The notes under the pieces are model-generated. The model had not been told where the DNA came from, ran no database searches, and saw only the letters and a list, made by a program, of their open reading frames with translations. Below, piece after piece: positions 36,713-47,100 of a DNA stretch of 64,000 nt; the first letter of the stretch is position 1; each line of letters opens with the position of its first letter. Position numbers and translations under genes: made by a program. Source of the DNA: Aplectana chamaeleonis (lineage: Eukaryota; Nematoda; Chromadorea; Rhabditida; Cosmocercidae); assembly GCA_029168955.1 (NCBI GenBank), contig JAPDOI010000134.1, positions 992,001 through 1,056,000 on the forward strand, in the 5' to 3' direction.

Positions 36713-37367
36713 GCTCTCGGACGAAAATTTTTGATCTCCCGAGAGGGGAAACGGGAATACTCTGCCGGCACACCACCCCGGCAGCTCCGAACAAACCAGC
36801 GGGGGAGTCCCGATTGAAAGGGAGTCCAGCCGCGATACTGTCTCAGGTGTCCACCTTTCCCCATTAGTGGCATGGGCTCTGTTCAGCCTCGACACTATCG
36901 GGGTGACCCCTTTTTTCATACCCACTGGGGGGGGGTGGTTCCACCGCGACGTTCCACGGTGGTGTGCGACCCACTGTGGACCGTAGGGATTAGGACCCAC
37001 AGTTGGGACCCCCCCCCCCCCCCGCCGTGGGGAGATCCCCCCTCCCCTCGGCAACCAAAATTATCCTCCGTCGTCTGGTGGATCTTCTGGTAAGTGACTC
37101 GAGGCCATCTTCGAGGTCCGGCTCCGAAAAGCCGACTGAGGCACACTATGAGGTGAGAAGCCTTTTATACCAGCAACATTGTTGAAACCTTTTTCCAAAC
37201 ATGTTGATGATCTTGATACCGCCAGCACCCTCGGGAGCTCCGATTCTACTTCCCCGGTTGTTCCGATGTGAACCCCGCCCCAAAAATCTCGCGGGGACCT
37301 CGCGCGGAAGGGATTTCGGACCTCCACCGCCCAAAAACAGCGGGGGAGATCCGAAATTTTCGTCTGA
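36713..37367. mobile_element. GC-rich inverted-repeat element R
   Basis: CTCGGACGAAAATTTTTGAT at the left and ATCCGAAATTTTCGTCTGAG at the right. The interior has G and C homopolymer tracts (C18-19 at 37,010) and chance frames. It lies upstream of the transporter start. Confidence 0.7.
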
Positions 37368-37451
37368 GTTGGTGGACTCCATTATAGGTATGGAGCCTCG
37401 GGAAGGATGGCTCTCGTAAACAAAATTGTTGATAACCAATTGATAAAGAGT

Positions 37452-37520
37452 AGGGGTATAAAAGAAGTGGAGAGCGGTGTGTCTTCATTCACACACCGTT
37501 CTTCTCCAGGGGTCAGCGAT
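37452..37520 (+). promoter_or_regulatory. TATA cassette with palindromic leader
   Basis: GGGTATAAAAGAAGTGGAGA then AGCGGTGTGTCTTCATTCAC and ACACCGTTCTTCTCC. The upstream 45 bp match those of the cassette at 29,590 on the other strand. Confidence 0.5.
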
Positions 37521-37671
37521 TGGGGATCTGCCTGGACTAGAATGTAGGGTAGCATCACCACCGGCTCTGCAGATATAACAGAATTGAAGTAAAATCATAG
37601 AAACTTGAAGAGCCGTGACCAAAATGAGCCATCCTTCCCGAAGCTCCATAGACTCTGTTTCAGTTCAAGTG

Positions 37672-37998
37672 AACTCCTGTTAAAAGCACGCCCATGCCGA
37701 TCACTTTTTCCGCAGGGCTACCGTAACCATTCTTGAACAAAACATGATAACGAATGTAAACACACGCTCATAACACGCGGGGTATAAAAGAGCGGAGGAG
37801 CGGTATGCATTCATTCACACACCGCTCTCCTCGAGAAGCCACTGGGGAGTGGCTGAGGAGGTCGAAATTGTGCAAACATGTTTGTTGGCTATTAGGATGA
37901 GCTCATAACCATGCTGACACTTGGAAAAATTTTAGAGGAGGGTTACGGTAGCCCTGCGGAAAAATGATCGGCATGAGCGTGCTTGTACTCCTGTTTTC
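37672..37998 (+). mobile_element. Inverted-repeat element S with internal TATA cassette
   Basis: TGCCGATCACTTTTTCCGCA then GGGCTACCGTAACC at the left; the inverse at the right. GGGTATAAAAGAGCGGAGGA lies at about 37,781 with the same CATTCACACACCG leader as the cassettes at 29.6 and 37.45 kb. Confidence 0.65.
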
Positions 37999-38999
37999 CA
38001 TTATGACAGCGCGGAGCGGTGGTTTTTTTGTCGGAACCTCCTTATCACTAATTATACTTCACTGAGGCTCACCGCTCCGCTACTGGTGATAATCAAAATC
38101 GACATGTCACTACGCATGTACCAGAGCTTACCTACATTTCTCTCTACACACTGAGGGAGGAGTTGTCCTGTCTTTTGCGGCTCTAATTCCACTCGGGATC
38201 ACTTCGCTCGCATTGAGTGGCGTGACGTTTCAAACTGCAAAAAAGGGACAACCCTAACCCTCGGTGTTTAGACAGCCCCTGTCCCAAAATCGGCACATAT
38301 AATTCTGCGAACGCCGCCAATCGTCCTGGAAAGACTTTTTTAGGGCGCGAGCGACTCGTATGGTCTTTTTCACTGAGGTAGAGCGTGTCGCATTGGAGTA
38401 GTGCGCCAATCGTCTTTCCGAGCGGCTCGGTGTATCAGAGAACGTTTGCGTCTCACAGCAAAATGTTTTGCGATGAGACAAGAGGCTTCGTTCTAAGTTC
38501 CTCCTGCTCTAGAACTGAAAGCCAGTTGAGAAATAGCTTTGAACTGAACTTACTCAGACAAGTCCGGCACGACCGACGACATTGCCGCTTTCTTGGGTTT
38601 CGAGCACAATCTTTCAGAGAGTTACGTGTCTTCCTTGTCACCTGAAACAATGTCTGTTGTAATCCATTGGCAGAGGAGACATTGGCTATCGAAGCACAGA
38701 TGAAGTGGCAGAGGACCCAACTTGGCGCTCCTATAGAGCTGCACTATCGACAGGCTGGCACGGCGGCCGAGTTCACACTGGAGTGGAGTGTTCAGAGCTG
38801 AAGCTGTTTACAGTAGCTGATATAGATAGACACCTTATCACAATTGCGAAAATATTTTCTTATTCTTATGCTGTGAATTTTCCACAAAAGGCCAACAAAA
38901 AAGCATCTTTTGCACAAGACAGTAGCCTACGGCTTCTGAGGAGAGTCAATTTAGGCGCGCTTACGGCTCGCCGCCCGAGGCAAACACGGACCGCTGGGG
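37999..38999. other. Intergenic, small hairpins only
   Basis: GCGGAGCGGTG..CACCGCTCCGC at about 38,010-38,085 and TTGTCC..TTTTGC against GCAAAAAAGGGACAA at about 38,167-38,253. No gene seen. Confidence 0.45.
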
Positions 39000-39459
39000 T
39001 TAAAGGCATCGTTCGCGCTGGAAATCAATTTTCATTTTTAAGGCTCAATTTCATGATTGAGGCCGGTAGACCACACTGGTAAACTTTGGCGCGTCAAAAG
39101 CGTTGGGCAATGAGGTAGTAAGGAAGGCGTAAAAGATGAGAATCCGCCACCAAATCTCACCAGTCAACTCGCACTTTTTCATAAAATGTAGATCCGACCG
39201 GCAAACAACATGAAAAACAGTTACAGCACAAACTCCACATGTAGAAAAATTTCGAAAATAACAGTGACGAGGCCCTCAAATGCAGAAAAACCTCAAAAAC
39301 GGTTAAGGCGCGAAATTCAAATTCGTATTTACAATGTGTTCCGAATGAATTTTCTTTACTAATGGAAGTTTTTCATGGGCGCCTTCGACATTTTCGTTCA
39401 CTAGAGAGGCCAAGCTACACAAAAACATGAAGGAATAATATACGGTTTCCTGCCTTTAA
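39000..39459. mobile_element. TTAA-type MITE family D, copy 4
   Basis: First of the D-A-E chain. The right end has lost about 12 terminal bases (ACGGTTTCC joins TGCCTTTAAA). Confidence 0.8.
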
Positions 39460-39947
39460 AGGCAGTGTCCACGATGGTTTTCGTTCCCGAGTTCTCCACT
39501 CAAAACAAAGCTGTGACCACCGAGTGTTGCAGAAATTACGAAGAAACGGCGAAAAACGCATTAAACAGTCATATTTCAGTGACATTAATCTCTGGCCTGG
39601 ACTAGTTGTCCAGTTGCATGAACATGTTCACTGTGGTTGTCACCGGTGAAAATATGGGTCAATCGAAAATTTAAGAATGTTCCAGACAAAAAAGTACTAG
39701 TTAGGGTCCGAAGAAAAGAACGGAGCAACAGAAAGCAAGTAATTGTAAATGACGGGCCCACAAATGATTTCGTTGTCACAACGAACTGTTCCTGTGAGAG
39801 TAAAGAGGTGGGGTGAGAGTAAAGGATTTCGTGACCTTCTGATGCATTTTTCTCGATTCCTTCGTCATTTTTGTTCTACCCGGGGGCCAAACAATCGATT
39901 TAGCTATTAATCTCAAAGGCGAAGATTATCGTGAACACTGCCTTTAA
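39455..39947. mobile_element. TTAA-type MITE family A, copy 4
   Basis: Opposite orientation to copies 1-3; it shares TTTAAA with its neighbour on each side. Confidence 0.87.
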
Positions 39948-40436
39948 AGGCAGAAGACACGCTCGAAAAAGTTGTTGAGATAACTACCTTAGTGGGGTCG
40001 TGCAGGCCCTAGAAGAGCCCTCACGAAGTTGCAAGCGTTAAAAACGAGTCCAAATGACCGCATTTGAGCAGTAGTCAGTCACGAAATCATCCTAGCTCCG
40101 CCCATCGATACGGGCTCCGCCCCTTTATACAGGTATTCAATGCTCGATTGCGGCCACTCAAGATTAATTTTTAGGCTTCTAACGGCGTAAGCGTTCCAGA
40201 AAGGGCCGTACGAGTACAATAGCGTCGTTATCCCAACAAACTTGTTGCTAGCTCCGCTATATCAGCCAGTGTCGTACAACTCGTCCATCTCTGGGCCAAT
40301 ATAGAACGTACCGTTATATCTTAATTTCCGTCAATTTGTTTTCGTCTTTTTCGTTATTTCTGAATAGTAACATCTTCAGACCTTCAGTTTAATCCATAAA
40401 ATTGATATCATTTTTGAGCGTGTCTGCTGCCTTTAA
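39943..40436. mobile_element. TTAA-type MITE family E
   Basis: TTTAAAGGCAGAAGACACGC and GCGTGTCTGCTGCCTTTAA are the ends. Confidence 0.8.
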
Positions 40437-41136
40437 GGTAAACTCATTGCCTGAAGTCAAGCATGTGTTTCGGGGTGGAGAAATCTTATCATACCTATCT
40501 GTACTTATCTAATGACAAATTGGCTGGATAAGTTTCTGGCCATCACATCACTCGACGCAGAAACGATTCTAAATCTGGATTCGTCACCTCCTATGCGCAA
40601 AAAAACCAATTGCCACGAACCTAGTCTGTAAAAATAGGCTTTCTGTGTAATTTTCATGGCCACAAAAGTTGCAGTGTGCCTCAAGTCACCCAGAGGTTGC
40701 TCTCCTAAGCCTGTGATAGCATTTTGAAGTGTAATCTCTTGCTAATCATATATCGATTTTTAGCGAACGGCTCTCGTGAGATGTGACGTGCTCGTTTCAG
40801 ATCTGTTCTAGAGTTAGATACGTGAGTTTATTACAACTGTCCTAAAATTTGAAATTCCACTGGATGGAAGTTTCCATCAAATGGCTCGCGTTTTTCACTT
40901 TTACTTCAACTCTTCCTCTACTTGACTTATCCTGAATTTCGTCCGGACATTCATCGTCTGCGTAACCTTAGGTTTTTTCGAAGTTCGCCTCGATATACAC
41001 GTTCTTAAGAAGCTGTAACAGTTTTGTAAACCGCACTGAAAATTTAATTTATGAAAACTTTCACCTGATAAGTTCAATGATTCTGATTAATTCACACAAA
41101 CATAAATTATTTCCAGACTAGTGCCATCATTTCCAC
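40437..41136. other. Upstream region of the dioxygenase gene
   Basis: No repeat recognised. It probably contains the promoter and any 5' UTR exon. I see no TATA box. Confidence 0.4.
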
Positions 41137-44100
41137 ATGGCTATAGATTCAGTGGAAAAGGCTCTAGCCCGATACAGGGTATCGAAGGAGCTAGGATTCC
41201 TCACCGAATGTGATCTGTCAAAACTCTCCGGATACTATCAGCAGTGGATCGATATTTGTAGTTAGTTTTGAATTATTTCCATATCCTGTTAAAAGGCAAT
41301 GTCCGCGCAGATGAAGAGTATCTTATTTTTGAAAATATTTTTGTGCAGGTAAGCCAACGGAGTTGAGTTTATTAGCGAGAACGTGTTACGAAAATCTAGT
41401 TTTCATAGAGAAAACTCCCCTAAAAACACCCAAAACATTCGATTTCCGCCGTTCACGAATACATTCCCAGAAGATTGTAGGCACCGAGTCGCACCGACCA
41501 GGGGCGGCCCGGACAGCAACAGAAGGGAGAACAGTTGAAGGTCGAGCCGAACTGTCAGGCGGTTTAGGACCGAAAATCCTTTGAGTGTGAGTTGTTCATT
41601 TTGTGTAGTAGAACTTATCGCGCCAAGAATGATTTGTAATGATAATGTGGAACCTAATGGGTATCTCAGACAATGGGTGCGGACTAACCGCTGGCAATCA
41701 AGGCCTCTGCGGGCGGTACGCCAGCAAGTTGTGGGCGGATCGCTGCCTCTCGTTGTCTCCGCGGGCGGATCGCTGCGTTTTGGCGAGCGGATAGCGGCAC
41801 CTGGGTAAGCTGATCACGCTAGCGGGCGGATCCCTGGCAAGCTCTAGAGTGGCGATCCGCCCGCAACCTGCCAGCGAGCCGCCCGCTGAGCTATGGTCTC
41901 CACGGCTGGGGGGGGGGGTGGACCCGCACACGGAGACCGTGGTGGGAACCATAGTAGTAACCCACATGTGGGATCGGGGGCGGATCGCTGGCTAATGGCG
42001 GGCGGATCGCTGGCTAGTGGCGGGCAGATCGCTGGCCACTGGCGGGCGGATAGCTGGCTACTGGCGGGCGGATGGCGGGAAGGATGTCGATTCGCCCGCC
42101 AAAAGCCAGCGATCCGCCCGCACCTACTGTCTGAGATGTTTGGATGTGAGGCTTTCGCATATTCGAGTTTGAGTTTTCGACACTAGATCGTGCGAGCCTG
42201 TCGTGGCGCTTCTCTTCCCCATCTTGGATTGTGCTAGATGAATGAAGGAGGACAGGTTACTTTTGGCGATATTCTGTACTTTCGCCCACCTATTTCACGA
42301 CAGTAAGTTAATGACTCCCTCCTCCCCTAACCTTTCCTGTGTTCTAAGACAATACACAGACAAAGGTAAGTGGTTCTCAGCGCTTACAATGGCTTTCTAC
42401 CAAAATATTTGTAAAGGTAGGGTTCCTGACAAAAAGTTTCTCGCTTTTTTTGGCAAAAACGTAAGCTTTGGGTCCCTCCAAGAAAATTAAGAATAGCAGT
42501 AAGACAAAAAACGGTCAGAAAGTGGGTGAAAATCTCGTGAATCAGCTGACCCATCGGATCACCCCGCCCTCGTCATGTAACAGTTGTCCTGTGATCGTTG
42601 TACCCGAAAAACAGTTGCACAAATTTTCAATTCTCTTTATCTTGGAAAATTCTAATATCCCAACATGGGCATTCAACCACCTTATTTTTTGAGAGTTTCC
42701 CGTGCACGAAGCAGAGAATAAAATCTCCTGCCTAAGATTTTCGGAGTGCAAAACCATTTGCGACGTTAGGTTTGACGCTTTGTCCGCAGCTCCCAAACAG
42801 GCGTAATTAAAGGCACTGTTCGCGATAAACTTCATCCTTGAATTTTCCATGATAAACGCTTCTCGTGGCTCTCAGAAACAGAACAGCGTCGAAAAAACGG
42901 GACGAAAAGCTACTCAGGAGCCGCTAAACGGCTTAGAAAAGTGGGCAAACCCCGCCTCTTCCCGCCCCTAGAAGTGAACAAAGGAACACTCGAAATCAAG
43001 AGTTGAGCGATGGTTTCCGATCAAAAGTCACGTCCTTCCCTTCATTCTCAACTTCTCTCTTTACTCAGTTCAGCTCGCATACATGGGCTGCAAAAGACGG
43101 AAGTTACGTGCCTCGGACAACTTGTCCACCATGTTTCCTTAGCTCAATCTTTGAGGGACAGTAACTCCATTTTCAGATGGTCTTGTAAGATTCCAGAAGC
43201 ATAATTGGAATTAGAATGGGACCGGTTTCAAGATAGGCAAAAAACAGAAAAGCGATTTTCATCGCGAACAGTGCCTTTAAATATTTCAGAGGTTTCTCTA
43301 TACAGTTTGGTCTGGTATTTGAGAGTTTTGTGGAGACCTTTCCCTATCAACCTCTTTTTCGTGGCCTCACAGAAACATATCAAAAACTAGAATACGGTTT
43401 TTTATGGTGAAAACTGTCTTAACCTTACCATTAGTGTTTTTTTTGCTCAAAACTAAGCAAAACATGGGGAAAACTCGCACTTTTCAGGTAATATGGTTGA
43501 ACTGATTAAAAATCACCGCGTCCGCCAGACTATTCAGGATATACCTGAACTCACCACTGAATATCTGATGAATTACGAAGACTGGAGACTAGCACATCTG
43601 CTTCTGATTACTCTAACACAAGGCTTCATCTGGAGCGAGGAATCGTTTGTGGTGAGATTGAGACAAATACCGCATATCTTTTCATTTTTCTACAAGGTCA
43701 TATTTGGAACAATAGATTTCGGAGATAAAAGGGTTTGTGAAACGCTTCCATACAAAAATTGTTCAAGAAAAACTGAAAAATGAGATAAAATTTTTCAAGG
43801 AAAACACCCTTCGCAAAGGGAAAGGGAAAGAAATCTTTGGGGGCTTTTTGCCGTAAATGAAAACGATATTGGACGCTTCCTAGCCACGAACAAGAACAGG
43901 AGCTGCCTGAAAGCTCAGGCCGTTCTCCCAATCTCCAGGACACTACTGTTGCTGTCCGGGCGAGCAGGAGTGGCCCGGACGGCAGCGGAGAAGGACCCGC
44001 AGGTTGGGAGAACGAATTTTGCAATTCTGATGACAAATCCAATGTTTCGCAGGGTTTTCGGCACTCTTTAAGACAGCATACCGTGACGCGTGCGTCATTC

Positions 44101-47100
44101 TGTGGGATAAAGTCAGGTTTTCCGTACCTTATTCGTAAAGCGTATTTGTTGATCCCAGGAGCCCATCAGTCGGTAAAAAAGTTAGAAAACATCCGAAAAT
44201 CAGTAAAAATGAGTTCTAGGGTCCACTCATCTTGCCAAGGAGCGTTTCGATCCCTCTCGTGGCAGTGTCGACTCGTCTCGGCCTGCGTCCAATCGTATGC
44301 CACGCCTCGGCATGTCTAGCAAACTGGAGCCTCGTAGATGTCTTGAGGCCATTCTCTCCGGAGAATCTCCAGTTGAACGCCTTCACCTTTCTGGAAACCA
44401 GAGGAAACAGCTGGTTTTTCCTGGTCACTGCACAGGTACATAAGACCTTTACGTTGAGGCAACCTCTTTCATGTCCATTCTGGAGTTTTATGTCGCGTCA
44501 GGCTTGATTAAGTAGTCGCGCACAGACAATGGAAAGTCTGTCTGAATGAGAGTGTCCGCCCACGCGATCGGCGTGCGTGTCGAGCGGCCGTCACGAAGAT
44601 ATTTTTTTGGACGAGCCTACCCACCACTGAGCTACAGCTGACTGGGATGTCGTTCACTATACGTCTGATACTGCTGCTAATCGATTCTCAGGTCTGAAAA
44701 CATGTACCTTCGTGACGGCCGACCAACACGCCGGCCGACCGCTTGGGCGGACAGTCTCATTCGAACAGACTTAAATCGATTAGCAGGAAAATCAGGCAAA
44801 GTCCGTCCGAATGAGACTGTCAGCCCATGCGGTCCGCGCGCGTGTCCGGCGGCCGTTGTAAAGTCATTTTTCGGACTTGCTAATCGGTTAGCAGAAATAT
44901 AGAACGAATGTTCACTAACAGTCCAGTCATCTGCTTGTACCCTTAGAAAGGCTCGACCGAAAAATGTTTCTGCGACTGGCGTTAGACACGCACGCCGACC
45001 GCGTGGGCGCACATGCCCATTCGGACAGGCTTTATTTACTTCAGCCAAAACTTCCCTTTGAGCTCAGATCGAAAAGGATTTCGCCCCCTGCATCTATGAG
45101 ATCGTCCGAGCTCTCCACCTTTCCAAGGACAAGAACGACCTCTTGTATATTGAGTCTGCTCTGCGCTGTGTTCAGGACTGCTTAAGAAGGGCTGCTCAGA
45201 CGATGAAGGTGGGCTTGAAGACGATAATAGACTTTTTTCAATTTGTCATTGAGCGGACTGCGACGATCTGTTGGGAGAACGCTCGCAGCACCTTTGAGGG
45301 TTGATGGTTGCTTGAACCCGTTTTTAGGCGCGGATCATACTTCCCGCGACCAGCGGCAGCGATAGTGTATATTACGCATATCGATTTTTGGTCGATATTG
45401 ATGGTTAACATTGCGTCGCGTCGCTCGTGCTAGAAGTATGACCCCGGGCTCATAGTTTCATCGCAGCGCGACAGAAAATACGCGATCTTTTGATCGGTGC
45501 ACAACATATCACCAAAGCGCGGAAGCCATCGCATCTCGCAAGCTCTCACAAAAGATGAACTTGGATGGATTTTTCTTCAAAAAAATTTATATGTACCACC
45601 AGAAAAACTCAATTTCCAGTTGCTACCGGAGCATTTATCGCCGGCGGAATTTTACCATCACCTACGTCGTTATCTCTGGGGTTACAGCGATGGCGCCCTG
45701 AAACAACGCGGAATCGTATTCGAAGGTATTTCTGCTCACAACCGTTTTTCATTGCAACAAGCATACATATAGTTCAGTTCCGCAATCGCGTTCAGTCCTC
45801 ATTATCACAACCGTAGAAGCGAAGCGGTTGTTTTTGAAATAAGCAACTAGAATCATTCTCAAAACAACCGCTTCGCTTCTACGATTGTGATAATGAGACT
45901 TTGCGGACTGAACGCGATTGCGGAACTAGATACGGAACTAGATACATCCTTATGAAGTTATTCGGCAATTGCTCCTCACTTGTCACACCCATAAGCCTAC
46001 CTACTGTGCTTCTCTGGGCCGAATTCCGGTCCGCAAATGCGTCTCGACACGCTTTGCGGCCGCGCGCTTCGGAGTCGGAAGAGCTTCCAGTGCCGCAGCT
46101 GCCGATCTGTCGACTATAGCTGGGTTTTAGAAACTGGAAACTGAACAAAATTGGAGAAAATTGGATAAAAAAGCCGTATCGGGTCGGTATTGCCGCTGGA
46201 AACTCGACCGACTCGAGCGCGTGCAGCCGCAAAGAGTGTCGAGACGCAATTGCGGACCGGAATCCGGCCCAGAGCAGCACAGTACATAGAGTTTGTTGAA
46301 ATGAGACTTTGTCCGCTCAAGGGGTCGGCGTACGTGTCGAGCAGCTGTCGCTGCGACATTTTCCTGACTAGCCTTCCGACGGCTGCAGATAGCTGACTGG
46401 GATATGTTTAACTATTCGCCCAGTATCCCTGCCATTCGATTTACATGTCCTAAAAGCGCCTTCAAGACGGCCGCTCGACACTCACGCGTAGGCGGGCAGT
46501 CATGTTCAGACAGTCTACATGTATGGATAAAATTGTAGGGGGTGTGTAGAGTCCATTTTTCGATTTTTCCGTTTTCTAGCCATTTCGTAGACTATTCGAA
46601 AATATAGTGCACGTATCACTATAAACAAGAAGAGAAAAAGAGAAAAAAGTCAGTTGCTGAAACAAAATGTGACAGAAGTGACAAGACAGTTGATTCGCTT
46701 GAAAACGGAAAAAAAGTTGGAAGGAAGTATAAGACTTGTTATGGGCCACTACACTAAACCAATCGCAGATCGTTTACATCGTCCTCAAAGTTTTTCAGCT
46801 GGGCCATTTCAGGTATGGAAGAGGAAGGACCAATGAAATATTCGGGTGCCAGCGCCGCTCAAAGCTCAACCCTTCAGCTCGTGGATGCCTTTCTTCGTGT
46901 TGAGCATTCAGGTTCAGCTCTATCTCTTGGCCCTACTAGGCAACCGCACTTGGTCGAAAACGCTGTTTCCAACAAAGTTTCTATAGTGGATCTATCTCCA
47001 GCAGGGGCCGATGCACAACCCCTGCCGCCGACCCTGGTGGGCGCGCTGATAACGAGGCGGGCGCCCGGTGGAAGGGTATCGATCGATTTCTGGCCGCACA

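Noticed and set aside
36701..37488. Gly/Pro-rich frames near 37 kb
   Set aside because: They arise from G and C homopolymer tracts in element R and conflict across strands.
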